A stretch of 64,000 nucleotides of DNA, taken from contig NZ_JAHYSG010000004.1 of NCBI RefSeq assembly GCF_022095675.1, positions 62,001 to 126,000 of the forward strand. Reading direction: 5' to 3'. The DNA comes from Dactylosporangium sp. AC04546. GTDB lineage: Bacteria > Actinomycetota > Actinomycetes > Mycobacteriales > Micromonosporaceae. The notes below the pieces were generated by a model. The model was given only the letters and a program-made list of their open reading frames with translations, was not told the DNA's origin and did not search any database. This document shows, in pieces, positions 27,042-35,446 of the stretch; positions within the stretch are counted from its first letter, which is position 1, and the number at the start of each line of letters is the position of its first letter. Position numbers and translations under genes: made by a program.

Positions 27042-27821
27042 CTAGCCGTTCGGATCCACGACGATGAGCTCCCCGACGCGCTCGGCGAGCTGGACCCGCG
27101 CCTCGGCGGCCAGCCCCACGTCGGTGATGAGGATGTCCGCCTCGTCGAGCGGGGTGATGGTGGCGATGCCGACCATCTCCCACTTGGTGTGGTCGGCCAG
27201 GACGACCAGGCGCCGGGAGGCGGCGACGAGCAGGCGGTTGGTGCCCGCCTCCATGAGGTTCGGGGTGGTGAAGCCGGTGCGCGGGCTCATCCCGTGCACG
27301 CCGAGGAACAGCACGTCGACGTTGAGCGAGCCGATCGCGGCCTCCGCCACCGGGCCGGCCAGGGCGTCGGAGGGGGTGCGGATGCCGCCGGTGAGCACGA
27401 CGGTCTGGTCGGGGCGGCCCGCGTGGTACAGCGTGTCGGCCACCGGGATCGAGTTGGTGACGATCGTCAGGCCGGGCACGTCGACCAGATGCGCGGCCAG
27501 CGCGGCGGTCGTGGTGCCGGCGGACAGGGCGACCGCGGTGTGCGGCTCGATGAGCTTGGCGGCCCGCTCGGCGATCGCCGCCTTCTCGTTGCGCTGGCGC
27601 ACCGACTTCGCGTCGAAGCCGGGCTCCTCGGTCGAGCCGGGGCCGGCGATGGTGGCGCCGCCGTGCACCTTGTCGACCAGGCCGCGGTCGGCGAGCGCCT
27701 CCAGGTCGCGCCGGATCGTCATGTCCGACACGCCGAACTGGCGGACCAGTTGGCTCACGCGCACGCCGCCGTGGCGGCGTACCAGGTCGAGAATGGCCGC
27801 CTGACGTTGCTGTGCGAGCAT
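27042..27821 (-). CDS. DeoR-family transcriptional regulator
   Basis: 259 residues. The N-terminal helix-turn-helix RVSQLVRQFGVSDMTIRRDL (about 20-40) is the DeoR signature. It is followed by the sugar-phosphate-isomerase-like effector domain with ALSAGTTT, TNSIPVAD, LTGGI and FLGVHGM. Effectors are normally phosphorylated sugars. Either ATG 27821 or the adjacent GTG 27824 may be used; both sit behind AAGGGA. As first gene before galT-galK it probably represses this operon, and perhaps the divergent importer, until a galactose phosphate builds up. Confidence 0.92.
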   Translation of the reverse strand: MLAQQRQAAILDLVRRHGGVRVSQLVRQFGVSDMTIRRDLEALADRGLVDKVHGGATIAGPGSTEEPGFDAKSVRQRNEKAAIAERAAKLIEPHTAVALSAGTTTAALAAHLVDVPGLTIVTNSIPVADTLYHAGRPDQTVVLTGGIRTPSDALAGPVAEAAIGSLNVDVLFLGVHGMSPRTGFTTPNLMEAGTNRLLVAASRRLVVLADHTKWEMVGIATITPLDEADILITDVGLAAEARVQLAERVGELIVVDPNG

Positions 27822-28167
27822 CACGCCGGTCCCTTCGCCGTTTCCGTCACGGATTCCACCGCAGACGTTACGTCGCGGGGGCGGGTGTGCACCCCGCCGA
27901 CCCGGTCGAAGTCTGGGCGCGCTCGCATGGCGTACAGCTTCGAACCTAGCCGACCAGAAGTCAACAAACTCGAACAGCGATCTCTGTGACGCACCTCGTG
28001 CGTGTGTCGGTTCTGTTACCGATATGTGTCGATCGCGTTTCGCCCCGAATCTCATCGATCTACGCAAATCATTGCTGATCATGGCCACTTATCCATTGAC
28101 ACTGAACGTTCAATAGGCCAATGTCGCGGTTCTGGAGGTTCTCGTTTGGTTCTGTGAGGAGGACGCG
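27822..28167. promoter_or_regulatory. Divergent control region between deoR-gal and the CUT1 importer
   Basis: 346 bases without a gene and AT-richer than the neighbours. Towards the importer there is a consensus -35 TTGACA at 28096-28101, directly followed by the 10-base palindrome TGAACGTTCA at 28103-28112. This lies where an operator between -35 and -10 would act. CAACAAACTCGA at 27962-27973 matches a word upstream of the alpha-galactosidase. An AGGAGG-like ribosome-binding site precedes the ATG at 28168. Confidence 0.55.
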
Positions 28168-29427
28168 ATGAACTTCTCCCGCCGTACCGTCCTCGGTGGC
28201 GCGCTGGGCCTCGGTGGGGCCGCTCTGCTCAGCGCCTGCGGTGACGACTCCGAGGGATCCGGCTCGTCCGAGGTAACTTTCGGCTCCAACTACTCCGACT
28301 CCGTGCCGAAGTCCGCGATGGAGGCCGTGCTCAACGGCTACCGCAGTTCCGGCAAAACGGTCAAGGTCAACACGGTCGACCACAACTCGTTCCAGGAGAA
28401 CATCAACCGGTACCTCCAGGGCAACCCGGACGACGTGATCACGTGGTTCGCCGGCTACCGGATGCAGTTCTTCGCCAAGCAGGGGCTCGTCGGCGACCTG
28501 TCCGACCTGTGGAAGGAGGTCGGCGGCGACTTCTCCAACGCTCTGCGGGCCGCGTCGACGGGGGAGGACGGCAAGCAGTACTTCCTGCCGTTCTACAACT
28601 ATCCGTGGGGCGTCTTCTACCGCAAGAGCCTGTGGCAGCAGAAGGGCTACACCGAGCCGCGGAACCTCGACGCCTTCAAGGCGCTGTGCGAGCAGATGAA
28701 GAAGGACGGGCTGACCCCGATCGCCTTCGCCGACAAGGACGGCTGGCCCGCGATGGGCACCTTCGACTACCTCAACATGCGCATCAACGGCTACCAGTTC
28801 CACGTCGACCTCATGGCCGGCAAGGAGGCCTGGACCGACAACAAGCTCAAGGGCGTCTTCGACACCTGGCGCGGCCTGCTGCCCTACCACCAGCCCGGGG
28901 CCAACGGCCGGACCTGGCAGGAGGCGGCGCAGTCGCTGCTCAACCGGCAGTCCGGCATGTACGTCGGCGGCACGTTCGTCGGCGAGCAGTTCCCCGGCGC
29001 CGAGCTCGACGACCTCGACTTCTTCGCCTTCCCCGAGATCAACCCGCAGTTCGGCCGGGACTCGGTCGAGGCGCCGATCGACGGGTTCATGCTCGCCGCC
29101 AAGCCGAAGAACCGCTCCGGGGCGCTCGACCTGCTCAAGTACCTCGCCTCCGGCCCGGCCGAGCTCGCGTACCTCAAGAGCAACCCGACCAACATCGCCG
29201 CCAACGGCAAGGCCGACACCGGCGGCTACAACGCCCTGCAGAAGAAGTCGCAGCAGCTCGTGAGCTCGGCCAAGCACATCTCGCAGTTCCTCGACCGCGA
29301 CACCCGCCCGGACTTCGCGTCCCAGGTCATGATCGGCGCGCTGCAGACGTTCATCAACAAGCCGGACGACGTCGACGGGCTGCTGAAGAGCATCGAGGCG
29401 CAGAAGAAGACCATCTTCACGTCGTGA
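28168..29427 (+). CDS. Extracellular sugar-binding lipoprotein (CUT1 importer)
   Basis: 419-residue solute-binding protein of the maltose/oligosaccharide type. The signal peptide carries both a twin-arginine-like SRRTVLGG and a lipobox (LLSAC), so export may be Tat-dependent with lipid anchoring. The mature part has EVTFGSNYSDSVPKSAMEAVL, then VITWFAGYRMQFF and the family-typical PFYNYPWGVFYRKSLW. Clear ribosome-binding site GAGGAGG. First gene of a three-gene operon. The ATPase is missing, as is usual for actinomycete CUT1 systems that share an MsiK-type ATPase. The sugar is unknown; the context suggests a galactose-containing oligosaccharide. Confidence 0.9.
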   Translation: MNFSRRTVLGGALGLGGAALLSACGDDSEGSGSSEVTFGSNYSDSVPKSAMEAVLNGYRSSGKTVKVNTVDHNSFQENINRYLQGNPDDVITWFAGYRMQFFAKQGLVGDLSDLWKEVGGDFSNALRAASTGEDGKQYFLPFYNYPWGVFYRKSLWQQKGYTEPRNLDAFKALCEQMKKDGLTPIAFADKDGWPAMGTFDYLNMRINGYQFHVDLMAGKEAWTDNKLKGVFDTWRGLLPYHQPGANGRTWQEAAQSLLNRQSGMYVGGTFVGEQFPGAELDDLDFFAFPEINPQFGRDSVEAPIDGFMLAAKPKNRSGALDLLKYLASGPAELAYLKSNPTNIAANGKADTGGYNALQKKSQQLVSSAKHISQFLDRDTRPDFASQVMIGALQTFINKPDDVDGLLKSIEAQKKTIFTS

Positions 29428-30299
29428 GGATCCGCCGCTTCGACACCCGGGACCGCCTGGTCATCGCGGTCCTGCTCGGCGTGGCGGTCGTCGTGGACCT
29501 GGCGTTCATCTGGGGCCCGGCGATCGCCTCGCTCGCGCTGTCCTTCACCGCCTGGAACGGCGTCACCGACCCCTCGTACGTCGGCGTGCAGAACTACGAC
29601 ACGATCGTCAACGTCTACCCGCCCTTCTGGCCGGCCATGCGGCACAACCTGTTGTGGCTGGCGTTCCTCGGGGTGGTCGCCACCCCGCTCGGGCTGTTCT
29701 TCGCGGTGCTGCTGGACAAGCAGATCCGGTTCACGCGGCTCTACCAGAGCGCGCTGTACCTCCCGGTCGTGCTCTCCCTCGCCATCGTGGGCTTCATCGC
29801 GCAGCTGGTGTACTCGCGCGACTACGGCGCCCTGAACAACATCCTCGGCCGGACCTCGAACCCGATCGACTTCCTGGGCGATCCCTCGATCAACATCTGG
29901 GCGGTCCTCGTCGCCGTCGGCTGGCGGCACACGGGGTACGTGATGATCCTCTATCTGGCGGGACTGAAGGCGGTCGACCAGTCGTTGAAGGAGTCGGCCG
30001 CTCTCGACGGCGCCAGCGAGGCTCAGACGTTCTTCCGGGTCACGTTCCCGACCCTGCGCCCGGTCAACATCATCGTCCTGGTCATCACGGTGATCGAGGG
30101 CCTGCGGGCGTTCGACGTCGTCTACGCCATCAACCGCGGCCGCAACGGCCTGGAACTGCTCTCCGTGCTGGTCACCGACAACATCATCGGCGAGGCGAGC
30201 CGCATCGGCTTCGGCTCGGCGATCGCCGTGATCCTGCTGCTCATCTCGCTCGGCTTCATCGTCACCTACCTGGTGCGCACCCTTCGGGAGGACCGATGA
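29424..30299 (+). CDS. CUT1 sugar ABC transporter permease, UgpA/MalF type
   Basis: 291 residues, about six membrane spans. The cytoplasmic loop carries the EAA motif ESAALDGASEAQTFFRVTFPTLRP, which contacts the ATPase. The GTG at 29424 overlaps the stop of the binding-protein gene (GTGA), and its stop overlaps the next ATG, so the operon is translationally coupled. It forms the channel together with the second permease. Confidence 0.92.
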   Translation: MRIRRFDTRDRLVIAVLLGVAVVVDLAFIWGPAIASLALSFTAWNGVTDPSYVGVQNYDTIVNVYPPFWPAMRHNLLWLAFLGVVATPLGLFFAVLLDKQIRFTRLYQSALYLPVVLSLAIVGFIAQLVYSRDYGALNNILGRTSNPIDFLGDPSINIWAVLVAVGWRHTGYVMILYLAGLKAVDQSLKESAALDGASEAQTFFRVTFPTLRPVNIIVLVITVIEGLRAFDVVYAINRGRNGLELLSVLVTDNIIGEASRIGFGSAIAVILLLISLGFIVTYLVRTLREDR

Positions 30300-31147
30300 G
30301 GCCCGCTCGGCTCCTGCTGCACGCCTTCCTGGTCGTGGTGGCGCTCGGCTGGCTGGCCCCGCTGGCGCTGGCCGTCTACGCATCGTTGCGCCCCTATGCC
30401 GAGACATCGCGGAAGGGCTACTTCTCGTGGCCCGATCGATTGACGCTGCACTATTACGCCCAGGTCTGGGAGCAGGCCGAGCTACCGAAGTACTTCTTCA
30501 ACTCGGTGGCGGTGGCGGTGCCGGCGGTGCTGCTGACCCTGTTCCTGGCGTCCTTCGTGGCGTTCGGCATCGCCCGCCTGCGCCTGCGCGGCAGCGTGCT
30601 GTTGCTGGTGGTCTTCACGGCCGGCAACCTGCTGCCGCCGCAGGTGCTGGTGACGCCGCTGTACGAGCTGTACAAGCAGATCCCGGTCCCGCCGTTCGTC
30701 TCGTCGTCGGGCACGCTGTACGACTCGTACCTGGGCCTGATCGCGATCCACGTGGCGTTCCAGGCCGGCTTCTGCGTGTTCGTCCTGGCCAACTTCATGA
30801 AGACCTTGCCGCAGGAGATCACGGAGGCGGCGGTGGTGGACGGCGCGGGCGTCTGGCGCCAGTACTGGACGGTGACGCTGCCGCTGTGCCGCCCGGCCCT
30901 GGCCGCGCTGGCCACGCTGCTGTTCACGTGGATCTACAACGACTTCCTGTTCGCGCTGGTCCTGATCTCGACGGGGGACAAGCTCCCGGTGACGAGCGCG
31001 CTGAACAACCTCCGCGGCCAGTTCTTCACCGACTACAACCTGCTGGCGGCCGGCTCGTTGCTGGTGGCCCTGCCGACCCTGGTCGTCTTCTTCGCGCTGC
31101 AACGCCACTTCGTGGCGGGCCTGACCCTGGGCGCGTCAAAGGGCTGA
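30296..31147 (+). CDS. CUT1 sugar ABC transporter permease, UgpE/MalG type
   Basis: 283 residues, six predicted membrane spans, with the EAA loop EAAVVDGAGVWRQYWTVTLPLCRPAL. The ATG at 30296 overlaps the stop of the first permease gene and is preceded by GGGAGG. Last gene of the operon; three inverted repeats follow in the intergenic region. Confidence 0.92.
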   Translation: MRPARLLLHAFLVVVALGWLAPLALAVYASLRPYAETSRKGYFSWPDRLTLHYYAQVWEQAELPKYFFNSVAVAVPAVLLTLFLASFVAFGIARLRLRGSVLLLVVFTAGNLLPPQVLVTPLYELYKQIPVPPFVSSSGTLYDSYLGLIAIHVAFQAGFCVFVLANFMKTLPQEITEAAVVDGAGVWRQYWTVTLPLCRPALAALATLLFTWIYNDFLFALVLISTGDKLPVTSALNNLRGQFFTDYNLLAAGSLLVALPTLVVFFALQRHFVAGLTLGASKG

Positions 31148-31183
31148 CAGCGCCGTTGTGCGGGCCCACCCGCCCCGAGCCTC

Positions 31184-31258
31184 CGCGATCTTGGAGTTGT
31201 GGTCCTGATTTTATGGTGCTATTTCCGACAAATCCGGGACCACAACTCCAAGATCGCG
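31184..31258. repeat. Palindromic element copy 1 (22-base perfect arms)
   Basis: The arms 31184-31205 and 31237-31258 are perfect inverted copies, with core GATCTTGGAGTTGTGG and a 31-base AT-rich spacer. A second copy with core GATCTTGCAGTTGTGG is at 39798-39875, also just past a plus-strand gene end. The shared core points to a dispersed palindromic repeat that may serve as a terminator for the sugar permease operon. Confidence 0.8.
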
Positions 31259-31319
31259 CGGGGGGCGCGTGCGACGTCCGCGTCGAGCGTCTTCGACCCG
31301 CGCCCGCGCGGGGCGGCCC

Positions 31320-31375
31320 CATGATCGTGGGAAACATGTGGTCGCCGGGGTAGCCAGATGTTTCCCACGATCATG
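31320..31375. terminator. Inverted repeat 2 in the convergent intergenic region
   Basis: Perfect 18-base arms at 31320-31337 and 31358-31375 (CATGATCGTGGGAAACAT and its complement) with a 20-base GC-rich spacer. It lies between the converging permease and HelD-like genes and could terminate transcription from either side. Confidence 0.65.
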
Positions 31376-31467
31376 AAGGCGCCCCGGGCCGTCGGCGTTC
31401 GTGGCTCGACCGACCGGCCCGCGGCGGGCATTGCGGCATGCCGCAGCCGACGGCGCGAGCTCATGAC

Positions 31468-31511
31468 CGATGGCGTGTTCTGGTTGCTATGACAGCCAGG
31501 ACGCGCCATCG
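31468..31511 (-). terminator. Hairpin next to the HelD-like gene end
   Basis: Arms 31468-31486 and 31493-31511 (19 bases) with a 6-base loop. Sixteen positions are Watson-Crick; the other three are G-T pairs, so the hairpin is best formed in RNA made from the plus strand, though a weaker one forms from the other. It lies 18 bases past the end of the minus-strand HelD-like gene. Confidence 0.6.
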
Positions 31512-31528
31512 ATCAATGCTGCGGCGCT

Positions 31529-33688
31529 TCAGTACGGGCGGGTGCCCAAGGTCGTCAGGCGTTGCGTTGCCCGGGACAGGGCCACGTACAGCGTGCGGAA
31601 GCCCGTCGACGCCTCCTCGCGGATGTCGGCCGGCTCCACCACCAGGACCGCGTCGTACTCCATGCCCTTCGAGTCCAGCGCGCCCACCGTCTGCAGCCGG
31701 TCCGGCGCCAGGTCCGCGACCCACTTCGCCACCTCGTCGCGGCGCGGCGTCGGGGTGATCACGCCCACCGTGCCCTCGACCTGCTCCAGCAGGGACTGGG
31801 CCGCGGTGCGGACCGCGGACTCCAGCTCGTCGGCAGGCACCACCTGCTCGACCGGCGCCAGCCCGGAGGAGCGGACCGCCGTGGGCAGCTCGATGTCCGG
31901 CTGGGCCCGGCGGATCACCCGGGCGGCGACCTCGAAGATCTCGGCCGAGTTGCGGTAGTTGGTGGTCAGCGTGAAGGCCGAGCGGCGCCGGGTGCCCACC
32001 GCGCCGTCCATCGCGCGGTCGGACTCGGCCGCGTCGGCCCACGCGGCCTGGGCCGGGTCGCCGACGATCGTCCAGGTGGCGTGCGGGCCGCGGCGGCCGA
32101 TCATGCGCCACTGCATCGGCGAGACGTCCTGCGACTCGTCGACGATGATGTGCGCGTAGTCGCGGTAGTCGGTCGGGCGCTCGACGGCCTGGGCGCGGGC
32201 GGCGGCCATCCGGTCCGCGTACGTGGTCACCTCGCGCACGCCCTCGGCGACCTGGAACGGGTCGCGGGGCGCGCGCTTGCGGGCCGGCGGGTCGCCGAGC
32301 AGCTCGTGCAGCTCGTCGAGCAGCGCGATGTCCTCGACGGACAGGTCGTCGGCGACGACCGACCCGGCCAGGATGCCGATCTCCTTGTTGCTCAGCACGC
32401 CGTTGGCCCAGCGGGAGAGGCGGTGCCGGTCGGCCAGCCAGCCGAGCACCTCCAGCGGGCGCAGGACCGGCCACCAGCCGCGCATGAACTGGATGAACTC
32501 CGGGCGCTCGGCGATGTCGGGGGCGAACTCCTCGCGCTTCTGCTGGCGGCCCGACGGCAGCAGCTCGACGCTCTGCCGCCACAGCGCGTCGAGCACGTGG
32601 CCGGCCGCCTTGGCCCGGGCGGCGTTGCGCTTGACGCCCAGGTTCAGCACGGTGCGGCGCAGCTCGTCCAGGGCGGGCCGGTCGAGGCTCAGCAGCACAC
32701 CGCGGTACAGGATCCGGAGCCGGTCGGGGGAGTCGGGCACGGGGCCGCGGGCCGCGCGACCGAGCACCCGCTGCATGCGCAGCGTGCCCTTGACGGCGGC
32801 GACCTCCGGTGGCTCATGGCGGGTGGCCTGGACGCCCTCGACCAGCTGGCCCAGCGAGCGCAGCGACGCCGTGTCCTCGCCGAGCGACGGGAGCACCCGG
32901 GAGACGTAGCCGACGAAGACGTCCGACGGGCCCACGACCAGCACGCCGCCGGACTCGTAGCGGTTGCGGTCGGCGTACAGCAGGTAGGCGGCGCGGTGCA
33001 GCGCCACCGCGGTCTTGCCGGTGCCGGGGCCGCCGCGGACGATCGTCACGCCGGAGGCGGGGGAGCGGATCGCGTCGTCCTGCTCGCGCTGGATGGTGGC
33101 GACGATGTCCTTCATGCCCCGGCCGGTCGCCCGGGACAGGTTCGCCAGCAGGGCGCCGTCCCCGATCACGGCCATGGACTCCGGGGCGCCGTCGGGGTCG
33201 AGGAGGTCGTCCTCGATGCTGACGACCTTCTCGTTGGTACTGCGGATGCTCCGGCGCCGGACCACGCCCATCCGATCGGTGGGGGTGGCGCGGTAGAACG
33301 GCGCCGCCGCGGGGGCACGCCAGTCCACGACGAGCGACTCGTACGTCTCGTCGCGCAGTCCGAGGCGCCCGACGTAGCGCACCTCGCCACCCGGCACCTC
33401 GGGGGAGACGGCCGCGGCGTCGGCGCCCGACACCCCGTCGGGGCCCAGGTCGAGCCGGCCGAAGACGAGGCCGTCGTGCTCGCTCTCCAGCGCCCGCCGG
33501 CGGCGGGCGGCGTGGTACACCATCGCGTCGCGCTCCACGAGCGCGCCGAAGTTGCCGACCCGGGCCAGGCTGTAGCCGGCCTTCTCCACCTCGGCGGCGG
33601 AGACGCGCAGCTGGTCGAGCCGGGTGTAGACCCGGTCGAGGTATGCCTGCTCGGCGGCGATCTCCGACTCGCGAACCACGTCGCTCAA
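31529..33688 (-). CDS. HelD-like UvrD-family ATPase (first copy)
   Basis: 719-residue superfamily 1 ATPase. The N-terminal coiled-coil arm (about 1-60) and a beta-barrel-like segment (YVGRLGLRDETYESLVVDWRA) are followed by Walker A GGPGTGKTAVALHR (about 230), Walker B VDESQDVSPMQW, and late motifs (TTNYRNSAEIFEVA, LYVALSRATQRL). This layout is that of HelD/HelR RNA-polymerase-recycling factors; HelR members protect RNA polymerase against rifamycins. The ATG at 33688 is the only reasonable start. A second relative is at 46.3 kb. Confidence 0.88.
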   Translation of the reverse strand: MSDVVRESEIAAEQAYLDRVYTRLDQLRVSAAEVEKAGYSLARVGNFGALVERDAMVYHAARRRRALESEHDGLVFGRLDLGPDGVSGADAAAVSPEVPGGEVRYVGRLGLRDETYESLVVDWRAPAAAPFYRATPTDRMGVVRRRSIRSTNEKVVSIEDDLLDPDGAPESMAVIGDGALLANLSRATGRGMKDIVATIQREQDDAIRSPASGVTIVRGGPGTGKTAVALHRAAYLLYADRNRYESGGVLVVGPSDVFVGYVSRVLPSLGEDTASLRSLGQLVEGVQATRHEPPEVAAVKGTLRMQRVLGRAARGPVPDSPDRLRILYRGVLLSLDRPALDELRRTVLNLGVKRNAARAKAAGHVLDALWRQSVELLPSGRQQKREEFAPDIAERPEFIQFMRGWWPVLRPLEVLGWLADRHRLSRWANGVLSNKEIGILAGSVVADDLSVEDIALLDELHELLGDPPARKRAPRDPFQVAEGVREVTTYADRMAAARAQAVERPTDYRDYAHIIVDESQDVSPMQWRMIGRRGPHATWTIVGDPAQAAWADAAESDRAMDGAVGTRRRSAFTLTTNYRNSAEIFEVAARVIRRAQPDIELPTAVRSSGLAPVEQVVPADELESAVRTAAQSLLEQVEGTVGVITPTPRRDEVAKWVADLAPDRLQTVGALDSKGMEYDAVLVVEPADIREEASTGFRTLYVALSRATQRLTTLGTRPY

Positions 33689-33756
33689 CGCCCTACTCCT
33701 GCCGCCGGCACGAAAAACAACCCCGAAAGCTTACTCGGGCCCGGGGAGAGCGGCGG

Positions 33757-34407
33757 TCACGGCGTGGCCGCAGGCTCCTTCTCCGCCTCGATGGCCGTGG
33801 CGCGGGCCTCGGCGGCCGCCTTGCGGCGCAGGTAGACGGTGGTGGCCAGGCCGGCGACGACGGCGGCGGCGAGCGCGATCCAGGAGAAGTCCTTCAGCCA
33901 CTTCTCCGCCACCCGGCCGACCGAGTAGATGGCGAACACGGTGCCGAACGCCCAGGTCAGGCCGCCGAGCGCGTTGGCCGCGAGGAACTTGCCGTAGGGC
34001 ACGTGCAGGGCGCCGGCGAGCGGCCCGGCCAGGATGCGCAGCAGCGCGATGAACCGGCCGAAGAACACGGCCCACACGCCCCAGCGCTGGAACGCCCGTT
34101 CGGCCTTCGCGAGGTGCTCGGGGCCGAAGTGCTTGGGGAACCGCCGGCCGAAGCGCTCCAGGAGCCTCCTGCCGCCGCGGCGGCCGATGTAGTACCCCAG
34201 GGAGTCGCCGATGATCGCCCCGGCGGAGGCGGCGCTGGCGACCAGCCACGGGCTGATCGAGGTCGTCACCGACAGCAGCGAGGCGGTGACGAGGGTGATC
34301 TCGCCCGGGACCGGGATGCCCATGCTCTCGATGCCGATGACGCCACCGACGAGCAGGTAGATCCAGATCGCGGGGAGCGTGCTCATCCACTCCTCGATGT
34401 GATGCAC
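33757..34407 (-). CDS. DedA-family membrane protein
   Basis: 216 residues with about five hydrophobic segments. Hallmarks are the N-terminal GIESMGIPVPGEITL (conserved Glu), GDSLGYYIGRRGG, and the FGRFIALLRILAGPLAG motif of the DedA/VTT family, implicated in lipid-carrier flipping and membrane homeostasis. The start at 34407 lacks a clear ribosome-binding site; an ATG at 34386 is an alternative. Only 20 bases separate it from the divergent reductase-like gene. Confidence 0.92.
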   Translation of the reverse strand: MHHIEEWMSTLPAIWIYLLVGGVIGIESMGIPVPGEITLVTASLLSVTTSISPWLVASAASAGAIIGDSLGYYIGRRGGRRLLERFGRRFPKHFGPEHLAKAERAFQRWGVWAVFFGRFIALLRILAGPLAGALHVPYGKFLAANALGGLTWAFGTVFAIYSVGRVAEKWLKDFSWIALAAAVVAGLATTVYLRRKAAAEARATAIEAEKEPAATP

Positions 34408-34426
34408 GACCTAACCCTCTCATACC

Positions 34427-35446
34427 GTGGTGAGCGTGACATGGATGGTGTACGGCGCGAACGGGTACAGCGGAGAACTGCTCGCCCGGCTCGCGGCCGG
34501 TCTGGGGGAGCGCCCGGTGCTCGCCGGCCGTTCCCCGTCCAGTGTGGCGCCCCTTGCCGCCGCACTGGACCTGCCGTATCGGATAGGCGACGCCGCCGCC
34601 GTGTCGCTGGACGGTGTCGACACGGTCGCCAACTGCGCCGGCCCGTTCGCCGAGACCGCGGCGCCGCTGGTCACGGCGTGCGTCGCGGCGGGTGTTCACT
34701 ATCTTGACATCACCGGGGAGCTGGACGTCCTGGATTGGATGCTTCAGCAGGACGCCACGGCCCGCGCGGCCGGTGTGGTGCTGCTCACCGGCGCCGGCTT
34801 CGACGTCGTGCCGACCGACTGCCTGGCCGCGGCCCTGGTCGCCCGGGTGCCCGGGGCCGTGTCGCTGGAGCTGGCCTTCCACGCGCCGGGCGGGCTGAGC
34901 CGCGGTACCGCACGCACCGCCCTCGGCGAGGCGGCGGCCGGCGGCCTGCGCCGGGTCGGCGGCCGCCTGGTGGCGACCCCGCACGGCACGCCGGCGCGCG
35001 AGGTGCCGTTCCCGTCGGGGCCGCGCCGGGTCGGCGCCACGCGCTGGGGCGACCTCGTCACCGCGTACCACTCCACCGGCGTCGCGGACATCACGGTGTA
35101 CACGGCCCTGCCGCGCGGTGCCGGTTCGCCGCTGGTCGGCGCGCTGCGCTTCGGACCGCTGCGCCGCCTGCTGCAGGCGCTGGTGCGCCGGGGCGGGCCC
35201 TCGGAGCGGACCCGGACCGGCACCGGCTGCGAGGTGTGGGCCGAGGTGCGCGACAGCGCCGGCGTAACCCACTCGGCCACCCTGACCGGCCCCAACGCGT
35301 ACGCGCTGACGGCCGAGGCGACGCTGCGGGCGGTCCGGCGGATCCGCGACGGCCGGGTCCCGCCCGGGGCGTACACCCCGGCCCAGGCGCTAGGCCCGGA
35401 TTTTCTGCACGAGCTTCCGGGCGTGCGCCTTGAGCTTCCCCGTTGA
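34427..35446 (+). CDS. Saccharopine dehydrogenase-like / trans-acting enoyl reductase family protein
   Basis: 339 residues. The N-terminal Rossmann fold is marked by VYGANGYSGELLARLAA, then a second domain with NCAGPFAETAAPLV, HYLDITGELDVLDW and GAGFDVVPTDCLAA. The family includes saccharopine-dehydrogenase-like oxidoreductases and the mycobacterial trans-acting enoyl reductase of lipid synthesis. Several GTG codons cluster at the start (34427, 34430, 34436). Its last 57 bases overlap the convergent alpha/beta hydrolase gene. The substrate is unknown. Confidence 0.82.
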   Translation: MVSVTWMVYGANGYSGELLARLAAGLGERPVLAGRSPSSVAPLAAALDLPYRIGDAAAVSLDGVDTVANCAGPFAETAAPLVTACVAAGVHYLDITGELDVLDWMLQQDATARAAGVVLLTGAGFDVVPTDCLAAALVARVPGAVSLELAFHAPGGLSRGTARTALGEAAAGGLRRVGGRLVATPHGTPAREVPFPSGPRRVGATRWGDLVTAYHSTGVADITVYTALPRGAGSPLVGALRFGPLRRLLQALVRRGGPSERTRTGTGCEVWAEVRDSAGVTHSATLTGPNAYALTAEATLRAVRRIRDGRVPPGAYTPAQALGPDFLHELPGVRLELPR

